From: Holothuria scabra
Taxonomy: Eukaryota; Echinodermata; Holothuroidea; Aspidochirotida; Holothuriidae
DNA length: 64,000 bases
NCBI GenBank assembly: GCA_037179385.1
Contig: CM074195.1
Span: forward strand, 6,680,938-6,744,937
Reading direction: 5' to 3'
Shown: in pieces, positions 33,790-47,215 of the stretch
Position numbering within the stretch: position 1 is the first letter of the stretch
How the letters are laid out: each line of letters begins with the position of its first letter
Made by a program: the position numbers and the translations under genes
The notes under the pieces: generated by a model
Database searches by the model: none
What the model was told of the DNA's origin: nothing
What the model saw: the letters and a program-made list of their open reading frames with translations, nothing else

Positions 33790-36115
33790 CTTTCATTGAA
33801 GGGAAATGATGAGGGAAAGGAGGAGAGCGTTAGAAGGTCCGGTCAAAAAGGACTCAATGGACCACTGCAGAATGTCCGAGAGCAGACGCAGAATCATGGG
33901 GAGACAGTAAGAACTAAATGTAGGCCAAGCAAGCTTGTGATATGATGTTGAAGAGAGAGGGGAAGGCTAGAGCAACCACCGACTGACCAGATCTAATTTT
34001 CAAAGTCAATGATTTCTTTTGTACAGGAACTCTTCCAATCGATGCCGTTTCGGTAAAGGTTTTCGAATTCTTTGGAAATCATACAATGAGGAGAAAAAGT
34101 CCACCCCAACGAAGTGCTATATTTAGTGTAAGAATCTTAATGAATGGGTCGGCTACGAAATTGTCATGGGAAATTTAGTCATGTAGTGAATGGATAGTCC
34201 AGTTCAAACTACGGTAGTTTGCAATATCAAGAGGCATGTCAACATTTTCATAGCCTCAGACTTTTCAACGGGATAAGTTAGCACACACTGATCATAACTG
34301 CGCCTATAATAATGGTATTCTTCGCAGTCAGTCCGTCGTTACTTCTCAGTTCCAAGCTGGCAGTAAGCGGAAGAATATTTTCATATTCTTATTCTTCTTA
34401 ACACCCCCCCCCCCCAATAAAAAAGAGGGGGAAGAAAAAACTAGTGTTTTGTGTACATTGGTTATTTCTCGAAATATGGGGGCGTACTTTTTTCTGATAT
34501 ACTGTACTGACGCGCAAACAGGTATGGCCTGTCAGCTCAGATAGTGGCCCTCGGGGGTCTCTCAGATCAGTTACTTGGAAGTCATTTGGACGTTAAGCCA
34601 ACTTTTTCTGTGGGAAAACTCCTTGATTTCGTGCCCCTCACCTGACTGAGCCCGTCGAGATACTATGTCGTTGTCAATTGGCCCGTCGTCATTTTATCCC
34701 GAGGATTATTTTAAAAATGAAATCTGAAATTGATCCTTGTGCTGAAAAATCCATTTGAATATCAATGATTTATTCCGCAGTTCTTCAGAACGACTTTCTT
34801 TACTACTTCATAGGTTTCAAAGCTTCTTCCGGTCCCCATAAACTAATTGGTGCGAGGATTGGAACCAAAGCCCCGAGAGGTCTCATCTCGATGGGCAATT
34901 AACTTTAAAAAAAATGGAAAAGGGACAAAACTTTTATTTTCCACTCACTAGCAGAACAGTTTGACTATGTGCCTCTGAACTCAATAAGACTATTTTTAAG
35001 ACCCACTTGGTAGTTTCATTCTCTTGCCCGGCGACAAGGAAACATATATGCTTCTATGCTTAACGTTTTGAGCAAGAACTATACAGCATCAAACTCGACT
35101 TCCAACCGACGGAGAGGGTTAATTCACATTAGCAACGTGGTTGGGAGACCACTTGCCTGAATTCAGGAGGCTGGACAAGGCAACAATATTCTTGTCAAAG
35201 GCATATTCTGGTGGCTTTTGACTAGGGTCTCGACAGAAAGACAAAATATGCGGGACGAGGCGCACTGTTTAACAAAAATTTTCCTTACTGGCTAACAATA
35301 GCTCTAATCACCTAATCCCTAACCCGAACAAACCTCGTTGCAACACTCCTAATTCAAGATAGTGGATACATTGCCTCTAGATTTTTTTGTTTTTCTTTCT
35401 GTTAATTGAACGTTCTGCTTGATATTAAAATTTGATATTGTCGAAATTTTTTAATAGGCCTTAATTTCCCTTTAGATCTAACAAAGTCCTACACAGTAAT
35501 ATAGAGGAGAGCAAACACTGTTGCTGAGTATTCCCTGCAGCGGCATTTATATTACTAATATATTGAATGCAATGTCAATTTAATGTGCCGCGATGACATT
35601 ACAGAATTCCCATAAAGCACTTAATCTCAAGAAAAATTGCATTGGCTTTGAAAATTAGTACCGTATCTCTCGAAAGCTGCATGGTATTGAGATGCAGTTT
35701 TCTCCTCCTTAAAGAAAAAATTTCTGCCTTTTTTGAAGTCAATGAATATTTTCTCCTGAATCCTTCAAAATATAGTATTTAGCGAGAAATTCATGTACGA
35801 CAATCTTTTGACTCAAGGTTAACTATAGTACCGTAAGGAGTGGGGGCTAACAGCACATACTCTTTCAATTTTTCTTTTCTTTCCATTTTTCCTCTTCTTT
35901 GCCTTCCAATCTTTCTTCGTTTTTTTTTTCATTTGGGTCCCTGGCCCGTACAGGGTGGGCGCTTGCCTCTCGGAGTCGATTCCTCCATGTTACAGTTCCT
36001 TCATTTCAGTGACTCCACTCATTACTACCGCACTATACATTTTCTACTGGGTACATGATAGGATAATTCGCAATTGGTACTTGTACTTTGATTGATGACA
36101 AATTCAAAAGATGCA
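33790..36115. other. Intergenic stretch, nothing recognised
   Basis: No exon or bounded element is supported. A poly-C run is at about 34404-34414 and pyrimidine-rich sequence at 35870-35935. Confidence 0.4.
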
Positions 36116-36120
36116 ACACA

Positions 36121-36310
36121 GTGGCGTAGCCACGGGGTGTTTTTTTTTTTTGGGGGGGGGGGTAGAACCCTATGACCCAACCTTGCAATGCAAAAACACC
36201 TAAGATTGCGGTTTTTATCTCTATCCTTAGACTTTTCCCTCATGTCGTGCCCCAAGCCCACGCCCCTCCCCCCATGACACCAAAACCCTCCCCATGACAC
36301 AAACCTGGCA
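36121..36310 (+). mobile_element. Solo hAT-like end
   Basis: CAGTGGCGTAGCCACGGG followed by poly-T and poly-G matches the ends of the two elements above, but I found no matching right end. It is probably a truncated copy. Confidence 0.4.
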
Positions 36311-36399
36311 GCGCGCCTGATGCCAAAGAGGAGCCGTGACTGTATGTAAGAGACGGTGTTGATTAGACGGAGTTGTTTTGTCACAAGGTTAGGCTATAT

Positions 36400-38425
36400 C
36401 CTCTCATGATACATCAGTTTGCTTCTCGGCTTCACACGGACTGATGTAAAAACAATTGTGGGCCAGAGGTTAGAAGCAATTGAGTTGGGAATCTTGTGAT
36501 TGAAGGATCGTTCAATTGCTACAAACACTCTCACGAAGTGGATGAGGTTATCCCTCCACCCTGTCTACCCATCCAAATCAGGGACAATACCTCCCCTCCC
36601 CCATCAATATCGCAGTAAACAGCAAGCCTAGCAGCCCTATCCGGACATCGATTACGAGGATAGGCTTATGGTCTAAGACAGAATGTACTTTCAAATTGAA
36701 ATCTGTGTTGTAGACAAGTTTGTGCACATCCGATCCGTCCCAATCCCAATATATAGTAAATTGTTCGTGATATCAGGTGTGAACCAGTAATCTTAAGGAA
36801 ATTCCCACCATGATGAAATTTCTTTTAGCTTCCTCTTCAGACTTTTACTCTCATTCCTCTGAACTGTTAGTCGGTTTGGAATCCGGGACGTTATTAAAAA
36901 GTTAAGTTTTGGGACCTAAGAACCTGCATGCAGTCCCAACAACATAAACACACCAATGCGACCCCCAGAAGCATTTCAAACATATCTAACTTATGCATCA
37001 GTCTGATATTGGTTTATTGTTTGTGTGCATAGGCCCTTCTCAAATCGATTCCCGGTTTTTGCACTGAAGGCGGTTTTCCACCAAACGCTATATGTCTGTA
37101 GTAAGGATATGGAGATGGGGTTGTAGAGGGTTTTTTTTTAGACAAATAATCAGTTTTGACTATGTTCTCTCACAAATGGTTGCCAAATCAACGACATTTT
37201 CGCACACATCAGATAATTAGAGGATGTTTTAGAGCTTAATTTCTAACTTATTTAAGTCGGGCCGGCTACCGCCTAATTGATGCGTGCTTAATTGCGACCT
37301 TACTCAATGTTGTCACAAACATATCAATATACCTTCTGATATGGCAACAACTTACGCAGACGCATAGCAGCAACAATTCAAAACATTTGACGAATTCGGA
37401 AGAAGGATTGCCCGATTGTCACATCGTGATTAGCATATGCAGAGCTCCCAGTGTTTCAGAATTCCAAAAAGGGATAATTAGCTGAGAGATGTGGGAATGT
37501 ATATCAAGTGCATGACGAGTGCGAAGGCAAGAACGGGTGGGTTTGCAGGGGGCAAAGCACGGGGGAAGCTCCTCACTTCTAGTTTTTTAGAGGGGGCTAT
37601 GTCAAGGTTCCGTACTCCCAAGGTTCAATGTTCCATTCCCGAATTTTCAGATCTTGGGAACATTCACACTTCTGGGAACACCGAACCCTGGGAATAACGA
37701 TCCATGTAATCATCGCAAAATCGAGATATATGGAAGCAGGAGCACCGAACCTTGTTCCCCGAGACAGGGATACCTCCTTTTAAAGGCTTCATGAGACACT
37801 CTGAAAGGATAACAGTTGTGTTTGGTGTAGTTTGCAATTCATGAATATGCCCATACCCATCCAAAATGTTAACCCATTCCCATCCAAAATGTTAAACTGG
37901 TATTGATGTATGGAAGCTTTTATGGGACAAAGCAAATGGATGTAGTTTCCATAGTACATGGATCTAACCACACAGGGCCATAGCCTATGGGAAGGGGGTG
38001 CAGCAGGACACTGTTGTCTTCCTGGAGATTTCAAATTGTAAACTACACCCTGTGCTAAGTGATAGTTGTACTCTTTGTGACTTTGTTTGAATTGCACCCC
38101 TGATTGCCCCCCCCCCCCTCCCCTTTCTTGTCTATGATGTACAACCATGCAGTGGGCTTAGTTCTTATTAAGTCTTGATGCTTATTTTGCAACTAGACAT
38201 ATGTTATTTAAAACAATGAAGGCAAGGTGAAATGCGGTATGATAAAAAAATAACATTATAATAAAGGCCTTTAAGTTAGAGTAAACTTTATTCAAGTTTG
38301 GTCCATAATTTAAAATCCTTGCTAGATTCATCAATTGATCTGTGCTTCGCAACAGAAAAGATATCAATGAGTCATGAATATACATTAGAAAATTTGTTTC
38401 CCTGAAAGCTTGGCAAGTCTACTTG
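36400..38425. other. Intergenic stretch with small repeats
   Basis: Near 37600-37770 there are several GGGAAC / GTTCC words in both orientations, and at 37857-37900 CATCCAAAATGTTAA occurs twice. A SINE-like fragment (TTTTAGAGCTTAATTTCTAAC) is near 37230. No gene is recognised. Confidence 0.4.
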
Positions 38426-38430
38426 GCCTT

Positions 38431-38550
38431 GGTTTTTAAGAAGCAATCCCAAAGACAAACATTTTTGGGGTTTACTCAACTTCAGAAGACGGTTTTTAAG
38501 AAGCAATCCCAAAGACAAACATTTTTGGGGTTTACTCAACTTCAGAAGAC
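38431..38550. repeat. Exact 60-bp tandem duplication
   Basis: The 60 bases 38431-38490 (GGTTTTTAAGAAGCAATCCC to ACTTCAGAAGAC) recur without a mismatch at 38491-38550. As 60 is a multiple of three the plus-strand frame stays open across it, but no protein is recognised. Exact identity implies a recent event or an assembly artefact. Confidence 0.95.
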
Positions 38551-38554
38551 AAAT

Positions 38555-39650
38555 AATATCTCAATACATTTAAAGAGACTGACTGTACAGTTTAAACACT
38601 TTGATTTCTAAAAAATAAACTCTGTGGACAAATAAGCATTTAAACAAACTTTGAAGCAGTAAAATCAGTTTAAATTCACATAAATATCAATGAAATTTTC
38701 CTTGGAAAAAGCAACTCAGCAATGGGCAGTTGCAAAGCAAACAAGCCTAAGCAAACAAGTCATTCAGTACCTGTGGTATTCAAAGTATCGCCTAGTGTGA
38801 AGCATTATCGCACAGTTTAACTGTCAAGTTGTCATGGGAAGCAATTTTTCATGAGAATGAATACCCATCAACCTTCATTATCAAAGACAAATGACATTGT
38901 TTCATAAGAGAGCTATCTATCAGATGGCGTAGATACATACAAGTCAACAATGGTTCCATAGGACAAAAATCAGCTGCATGTGGGGAGGTGACAGTTTTAA
39001 GAGGCTCTCTGACAACCTGAACATTTCACCTTGAAAAAAAAAATGGGTGCAATATTTCAGCTTTCCTGAAGTGATTATATAAAGTCAACCACTTTTAGTA
39101 AAAAGTACAGACTTAGTAAAGACTCAAATTTCATGGTTCTCCAGTTTTCCAGGACAACTAAAATTTCATAAGGAAAACAAAACCAACTTAAAAGTTGGTG
39201 GTCTGATGAATCAATTACTTCTGTCACTGTATGGATTTAAAAGCTGCTTGCTTTTATCTGATTCAAGATCATGTACTGCTCACTAGTAGACTCTGCTTTT
39301 AGCATCATGTTTCAAACTTCCGTAATAATGTATAGTTTTTGCCTCCCTAACATCAAATATTGCTATTATGCAAGATAAATGACATATGCATGTTTATTGT
39401 CTGACCACACAAATTCCATCAACAAAAGAGCACACTAGGTAACCGATGAACAGACTTCTTTTCACTGTTGCGTGAAAATATAAAGAAAATGTTTTGGACA
39501 ACCAAATTTGCATGAAGAAATCTAAAAATAATGAAACGGTTGTCTTTCAACCATAGCATTTTCCTAAAATCAAGGCACAAGACCTTTCTTGAAGCAGCTA
39601 ATTTTATGTAGCTTAATTTCTACTTTTCTAATGAGTACCTTTGATCATAT
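38555..39650. other. AT-rich stretch, nothing recognised
   Basis: No exon, RNA or bounded element is supported here. Confidence 0.4.
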
Positions 39651-39656
39651 TACTGA

Positions 39657-39805
39657 TAGTTAGATGGAGTTTTGTGGCCCAAGCAGGTTCCGTTTCTAAA
39701 GTATGACAGGGCTTTTTAAAGTTGGGACTCAAATTCCCAACCTTTTAACCTCCCAGCTGCAAGTCTGATGCTCAGACCACTTGAACATACAGTCGGTCAG
39801 ATCAT
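39657..39805 (-). repeat. SINE copy, internally deleted
   Basis: It has the SINE tail GTTAGATGGAGTTTTGTGG and the head region (CCAGCTGCAAGTCTGATGCT, ACCACTTGAACATAC) seen at 21.9 kb, but lacks the central CCAGTTGTGGCTCACTGG part. Orientation is the same as the other copies. Confidence 0.7.
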
Positions 39806-40687
39806 ATTACAGAACATACAAAATATTGCAAATTAAAGACACACTTCCTCCTTCAAAAAAGACCTTCTTCAAAAACAATAATCAATTATTAAGTAACACA
39901 AATATTGTTACATGATCAAAGCCTGTTAGTCATAAATTAGCTAAAAATGAGTCTGCTAATTCAAAATCAGGTGAATGCATTTTCCCTCTAAAAAAAAAAA
40001 AAAAAATTTCAAATTTAAAACAAAACAACTGCATTACATCTATACCAACTGTATTGCATATACAGCATTACATCACATGGCACTCGAAAAAGTGTGCAGT
40101 GGAAACATTTTTTTCCTTTCAAAACTTTTGGTTCATGAAGTAGGCCCTTATTTTTGGCCAGTTATATTATTTCTTCTCTATCATAACTATCTAAAATCCA
40201 CCAACCAATCACAGACTCCTCATGGTTGCAGCAAGGAGCTGTCTATGTGGCTCATTTGCATAAGGCCCATTCTTCTGAAAGGACAAGATAACTGGTAAAT
40301 TGCTATCAAACAGTGGTTTTTAGTTTAGTAGAACCTACTTCTTAATTGGTGGCGGTGTAGACCTACCCTGTCAGAGCCTTTTTACCTGAAAGCCAATTGC
40401 TACAGGATAACAGAGAGGTTAAGGATGTTGCTAGCATATTGATACCAAGTAATAGACAGCAGATGAATGAAATGAATTCTCTAAGTCGAATAAGTAGCTT
40501 AATATCAAGGATAATCTCTGCAGGTCCTTGAGCATTAGCGTAAAGTTGAACATTTTGTTTAACCTCCTTCCATATAGCATCTCCCTGTTTGTAGCTAAAG
40601 GCAAGCTGAATGCTGGTTGAAATACTTACAATGGCAAGCATACTGTAGCTGCCCAAGATAGGGCAAGACAGTGTTAGCTAGTCAGTT

Positions 40688-40840
40688 GGTTAGTTAGATG
40701 GAGTTTAACAGCCCAGTTTCCAACCTATTGGTTCAAGTCGAGCCAGCCACGGCCTTTTCCAGTTGTGGCTCACTGGCTTGTTTTCTTTACTTCATTGCTT
40801 ATGCGGAGCATCACGCACAATGGCAAGACAGTGTTGGGCC
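40688..40840 (-). repeat. SINE fragment (tail half)
   Basis: GTTAGATGGAGTTTAACAG through CCAGTTGTGGCTCACTGG to CACAATGGCAAGACAGTG matches the SINE body; the tRNA-like head is absent. Confidence 0.7.
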
Positions 40841-41334
40841 TGGCACCGGCTATCCAATAGCTCTTTCACTTTCACAGCAAAGGTTACAAAGTACAAACAA
40901 CATCACTGTAAAAAATGAAAGGTTATTCAAATTTCAACCTGTTTTACAGAGAGGTGAATAATGATAAGTGCTTTATTTATACCTCTTTGTTTTAAGTTTT
41001 GTTAAAGAAACTGCGCCAGAAACAGAGGAGAGACTGAGGAAGTAAATTTCATTTTAAAGGGAAAAATTTCCTTTAAAATGCTACAACACACAAAGAAATT
41101 AGCTCTAGTCATTATTATACCATTCAGTCTCTCAGTAAACCCCTGCAATAGTTTCATCTTGTCGAAATGTTCTGCTCAAGAAAAACTATGGGAGTTGCAT
41201 CAATGGAAAATGTTGAAAGTTTGGATGAACATATTATTTTTGAGCAACATATAACTGAATTTCTGTCTGGAGGAAACTTACTTCTTGGAAAGAGAGCTAA
41301 CCATTATGGAATTTTTATTAGCCTTTAAGGAGAT

Positions 41335-41600
41335 CTGTCATGGCTACCACAGTTCTTATGAAAAACCTGAGGTTCCAAATTCTGACCACTGGTTCATTAC
41401 TCCAATTAGCTGCTTCAATGAGCAGCAGATTTGTTTACCATTCTGACACTTCATAAGCCAAACACCTTCCAGGTTCAAATAAAAACTAACAACAAATCCT
41501 GAAATAAGTGCTGGCAAAAAGGGGATCAAATTACTTAGAGTGCATTGAAGGGCTACATCCCTTTTCAGTTTATTCTGTGATAAAATGCAGTCAAATGTCA
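41335..41600 (-). repeat. Dispersed repeat, inverted copy of 23815-24060
   Basis: Its reverse complement shares most words of the 23.8-kb copy over about 240 bp. The minus-strand frame contains a hydrophobic stretch (SNLIPFLPALISGFVV), but the similarity extends equally through non-coding flanks, so I call it a repeat rather than an exon. Confidence 0.6.
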
Positions 41601-41604
41601 ACCT

Positions 41605-43645
41605 TCATGGTCATTTTCAAATGCCTAGATGGGCATATAATTGGTACTGAGAACAGTGCTTGACAGGATTATACAAAGGGTATTTTTTTCCAAAATGCAT
41701 AATGTCATACGTCTAATCATCTATCACTCTGTGCCAATTAATGAAATTTTAAAAGGCCAAATTTTTCTGTGAAACAGATGCAATGTTTCCTTTTTAAATG
41801 AGATCCAGAATTTATGTGAAGGAAACCTAAATAATGCTGGTCACAGAATTTTTTTGAGTCAGTTGGAAAATTTGTAGTCACTGTTCAACCATGAGGGTGG
41901 GGGGAGGGGGAACCAGAACAGATACAATCCTGGAACTAATAGCCACCATATTTACCATAAATACCAAATGTAAAAACCTAGCTTTGACAACATCATATCC
42001 TTTCACATCAATAGCACCAAGAGGAATGTGTCTGACTTTTAAAACTCTCAGCTCAATGTCAGCTGATACTGAACAGGTAAAAACTAACAATTACAAAATA
42101 AACAAAACTATACCAACAAAGGAAAATTTTCCACTTTTTAAAATGACAATAAATTACTCTATCCATATTTTGCATTGTCCTTATACATATATACATCAGT
42201 CTCATGAAAGATCATTATGCTAACTTCTCCAATGCTCCAAAAACCTGGATTTTGAGGCCTTTTTAAGGGTATTTCCACTTCATTAATTGTGCATTAAGAT
42301 AAAGACTCCTTGGCCCAGTGGACCATAAAATTGCAGAAAGGGTGCAAGAAGACTCTTCTAGATAGAGACATAGTGTGAATACATAATGAAGCTTTGTGCT
42401 GTTATCTCAATGTAGTCAGTCAACAGGCAGAGTGGTCAGTGGTACCTGAGAGCGTTATTTACACTTCACTGAATCAATATATAGAGAGCATTGGGGTGGA
42501 TTTCATCATGACTAGATTAAAATACAAACTACATACATCAATTCAGGTCTGCCACCTATATTACATCTTTAAGTCTTGCATACCAGAAAACAATCACGAA
42601 ACCTACGATTGGTATTAATCCCCTCCAATCCCATAAAGCATTTCAGAGTAGCCTCAACCCTTCTTTTATGAAAGATGTCTTTTGTTCATAATCCATCAAT
42701 AGCTTCAGCTATTTTTTCCTAAATCATCAATCTCTTCTCTTCATCACTTTGGCAAAGCCTGCTTCCTAGAAAATGAAAAAAAATATTAAATACAACATAA
42801 GTCTGAGGATATCCAAAAATACTTTAAACTTTAAATGTGGTTGATTTCCACAATTAACATCAGACTTTGCCAGAATTTTACCATTAATTCTCCAATGAGA
42901 ATTTCTTTCCTTTTTTTACTTACAATATAAACATGATTGCAACTTATGTAAGGGTGTGGCCAGATTCACAGAGTACAGTACCTTCTATTCTCTTTATTTG
43001 AAGTATGTCAATGTTAATCACATGCCTACAAGTTTGTTTCAATGTTAACTGAGGGCTACCATATTTATATGGAGGACATGGATTGCAGGTAGGGAGAGGT
43101 AGAACCCTAAGGGTTTCTAGGTGCAAAATGGTAAAATCTGTGTTCACTGCACCAACAAACAGTACTACTTGGTTAGCAATATAACACAGCGATTCAAGCT
43201 TTCAAAATATTTAACCCCAAAACAAGAATTAGAAATCACGTGAAAAATAAAAAAGTCCTTACTTTGTTGGCAATTTTTGTCAGCACAAACCAGTGTAAAG
43301 AGGAATTGTCCAGGTGAATAAGGATATGCGGGAATCCTAACTTCATTTCATGAACGAGATGTTTTTCAATAAGATACTGATAAGAATTTTCTGTTATATT
43401 TCTAATAGAGGTTTCAAACCAAGCCTTCTTTCAAAGAGGTTCATTGAGTTGATTCTGGTAACTACAGGAGAATGTGGAAGGGTCACTACCACATAACACT
43501 GCTTACAGTTAGCACAATAGGTCAAATTTAATATTCAACAGTTTTGAAAAAGGTTTGAATTTTGTGGTGTCCTGAATTGTAATGGTTTTGTGCATAACTT
43601 AAAAAAATGTCTGGCCACAAAGTTTTGAAAACCAAATTGAAATTT
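41605..43645. other. Non-coding stretch with weak exon candidates
   Basis: On the minus strand at about 42075-41970 an acceptor ctgttcag opens a frame reading SADIELRVLKVRHIPLGAID followed by VKGYDVVKA, compatible with phase 1. At about 42769 an acceptor tttctag opens SRLCQSDEEKRLMI then a stop. Either could belong to the 3' part of gene B, but neither has a domain or a second copy to support it. Confidence 0.25.
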
Positions 43646-43648
43646 TGT

Positions 43649-43723
43649 CTGGAAAAGTCATGGAATATTGTAGAAATGACAGAAAAAAATTGAAATTTCC
43701 ACAGTATTCCATGACTTTTCCAG
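43649..43723. repeat. Fold-back with ~29-bp arms
   Basis: CTGGAAAAGTCATGGAATAT at 43649 is matched by the reverse complement of the sequence ending at 43723 (CTGGAAAAGTCATGGAATAC), with GAAAT-containing continuation and a short loop. On either strand the RNA would form a long hairpin. Confidence 0.75.
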
Positions 43724-43724
43724 A

Positions 43725-46485
43725 ACTATTAAACGAACTCTTAAATTATGCAGGATATCACACATGGAAAAACAAAAGCATTTCTTTACATGAAAATCTG
43801 TAGTAAAGCTGTAGAAAACCTGTGGCAAAGTGTGGCAACAGCCCAACTCGTGTTGTAACGTCAAGGAAAAACAAATATTTTCACTTTAAATACTATTTAC
43901 AGACACATTTGGACACATGAGGATTTCAAAACTTATTTTTAGAACATCAGTGCTGTTGTGAAGCTCACTCAGTTTCTATTGTCTGTTAAAAACAGGAACT
44001 GAAAGAACCAAATATTATCTTTTATTCATTCACTTTCATAACAAAAATAAATGCAAGAAAATTAACAAAGAAGAGTGAAAGCAAAACACTTGTGATTTTG
44101 CATATCATTACAGATTTAGCTCCCTTGAAACCTGGACAAAGAAATCATGTCCTTGAAATCCTTGCTTGCAGAACAACTGACAAAAAGCCACATTGTTAAA
44201 GAATGCATGGTTCAGTGAGCACCTATTGTTGTTTGCGGGTTTCTATTGTTCAAAAATCGGCCAAAGAGAGGTGACACCTGCCAAGTCATAACATTCACTT
44301 TTCAAGGGGCAGAATACTCTAATGTAAATCTACAACTGAAATAGTTTCATGGCTGATCCAAATATCACTGCATATTTTCTCAAATCATTACGGCACTTAC
44401 TGTTACAAGGAGTAAAATAATTACTAAAGTATTTTGGTGTGCCTATAAACTGTTCAAGTATTGCAAAGTACATTTAATTGCAACTACAAAACCACAGGTA
44501 AACACTGCATGGATTTGTAATGATCAAGATAAAACACAGAGACTCAAAAGGTTCCTACTGTACTTGGAACTCCAAACACTTATACTGCATTTACTTGGCT
44601 TGGCCAATTCATGATAAATTGAACAGATCAGAATGGGAGATGTTCCCATGGTAGATAAGCTTCTGTAGAAGCCTACTTTCCTTCATACTAGCTGACCACA
44701 GCTGATAACAGAGACCACCAAAACAAACAGTGTGTGAGTAGATGCTCTGTTCAACCAGCTGTATCATTAAGGACCAGGTTAACTCGCCCACATCACCATG
44801 TGCAAGATAAGAACTGAACACACAAGCAAACACACTGCTATTAGTGCAACAGCTAAATGCTAAGGAGGCACAATGAACTCAACCCTACGAAGGCAGCTTT
44901 AAAATATAATTCTAATTTCCCATATTAGAATGTAAATAGGCAGGTATTTGCTCTGCTCCCAAGCAATCATACACCAAAATTTCAGCCCCTAATCTCCACA
45001 CATGAGGAAGAAGGAAACTTTTGTTGAAAAGATGAAGCCATCTGCCCCATTTGATAAAACCTCACACAAGTACTGTGCAAGTGTGTGAAAAAAGGACACA
45101 TGGCAATGTTTGCCTGTACAGGTACAGATGTTGCAACATTCTGTCTTAAAATATCAGAATACAGTATATATGATTCCAAAACTAGAGTTTGATTCTCTAA
45201 GCAAATGATGGAAATAAGTCCCCTCACTGATGAACCTGCTTGGAAGGGGGAGGGGGATATTATGATTCAAACAACCCTAGGAATCACTGACGAAAAAAAA
45301 AACATTTTAATACTTACCAGTAAAGTCCTATCCTCTTTCATTGTCACCTGCATTATCTGAAAAACAATCACAAACTTGGAAAAAATCATTCATAATTTTG
45401 TCCCTTGCATGAGATGAACACCTCCTTTGAAGTTTACAAACCATGATTAATTTAAAAAAGTCCCTTGTAATCCTCTGCTTTGTCCCATCAGTAGCAGTGA
45501 GCAGAAAGATTGTTTGCTAAAGGAGAACAATTGTTTTTCTTATCTTTGCTCATGCTTGGGTGACTTCCAACTGCATTTGGTAAATTGATACCAATCCCAG
45601 GGTCACGTCCAAATGCCAGATACAGTCGACTTAAGGTTGACAGATTCCTAAAGTAGTGTAACTGTCTTCCTAATGCCCCAAAATGAAGTATTCCCGTATA
45701 AAGTTACAGGCTTTCAATTTTGAGGTGTAAGAATGCAGCAACACACTGCTATTTGTCTCAAATCACTATGAGGGACAGGGTTTGTCTAAGACTAAAATTC
45801 TATATGGTCAACCAAAAGTTTAAAGTTGGTTGTGTCATGGACAACCTTGTTTTTGTCTAATATACAGGCTGTACTGAGCACTGATCAACTCTTAACCATT
45901 TCCATCATAGGACATTCAGAGGTCACAAATGTTTCTCTGAACGATCACATCTTTTTATTCTTAAAGGCACATTTATTAATGCAAGAACACACCCACTGTT
46001 TTCTGGTTGTGCTTCACTTTATACAATATTATATATTTTTATATATAAATACTAAACATGATGAAACATTCCTTCTTACTTTTTGTTACATCCTCCTTTT
46101 CTGACTGATTACCTCTTATCACTTTAGGGAGAAAATGAAGCCCACGACATGCAAACTTGATACAGTCATGTTTCACATCTGATTAACTGATTGACAGTGA
46201 CAGATATATTATCATGCACTAAAAGTTACAAAACATTTGGGGTTAGCTAGCAAGCCAGTCAAGCATGTGTTAAATGTTTTTCACGCAGTGTGAACACAAT
46301 GAAAGCATCGCTCATTTGAAGGCATATATTATGTAACAAATTCAGATAACAGTTACACCCCACACTGCCTTTGATTTAATGTGGTGTCTGTGCTGCTTTC
46401 TCTAGAAGCAACTTCACAGCATGAAAATTGAGCAAAACTTAATTACACCTTTAAATCATACCTACTGCCCAGCAATGACACTTTA
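43725..46485. other. Non-coding stretch, one possible micro-exon
   Basis: On the minus strand at 45350-45312 a good acceptor (tgtttttcag) and donor (ACTG|gtaagt) bound 39 bp that are open only in phase 0. That does not fit the phase-1 chain of gene B; read in phase 1 it gives DNAGDNERG and a stop. I do not include it in the gene model. Nothing else is recognised. Confidence 0.3.
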
Positions 46486-46489
46486 AGTA

Positions 46490-47215
46490 GATATCATGGT
46501 GCATGATGCACCATGGTATATTATGCATCATGACACAACAAGCAACCATGGCACATCATGCACCAAGGCACATCATGCAACAAGAAATATCATGCACCAT
46601 GGCACAACCAGCACCAACGCACTTTGTGCACCACGACACATCATGCACCATGGCACATCATGCATCATGACACATCATTCATCATGGCACATCTACACCA
46701 TGAAACATCATGCACGCATGGTACATCCCACACCACAACACATCTTGGACCACGGCACATCGTGCATCATGACACATCATGCACCATAGCACATCCTGCA
46801 CTCTGGCATGACATGCATCATTACTCAACATGTGTCATGGTACATCCTACACCACGGCACATCATGCAACATCATGCATCATGACACATCATGCACCATA
46901 GCACATCCTGCACTATGGCATGACATGCATCATTACTCAACATGTGTCATGGTACATCCTACACCATGGCACATCATGCACTATAACACATAATGCACCA
47001 GTTGTGCACATCATGCATCATGACAAATCATGCACCATGGCACATCCTGCACTATGGCACATCATGCGCTATGGCCCATCATGCAACATGACACATCATG
47101 CATCATGGCACATCATGCATCATGACAAATCATGCACCATGCATGGCACATCCTGCATCCTGACACAACATGCACTATGGCACATCATGTATACACAGCA
47201 TGCATCACATTACAT
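46490..47215 (+). repeat. CATCATGCACCATGGCA minisatellite
   Basis: Roughly 720 bp are built of irregular CATCATGCA, CCATGGCA and CATGACA words. A larger 112-bp block (ATAGCACATCCTGCAC and following) recurs from about 46785 to about 46897. Because stops are rare in the unit, several overlapping frames stay open and read His/Met/Thr/Ser-rich peptides; there is no sign that any is a gene. Confidence 0.85.

Noticed and set aside
40363..40656. 97-codon minus-strand frame with hydrophobic C-terminal part
   Set aside because: No domain, no convincing splice sites on both sides and no second copy; hydrophobic frames are common in AT-rich DNA.
41356..41601. Minus-strand frame SNLIPFLPALISGFVV as a transmembrane exon
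   Set aside because: The same sequence occurs inverted at 23.8 kb inside a mobile element, with differences at all codon positions.
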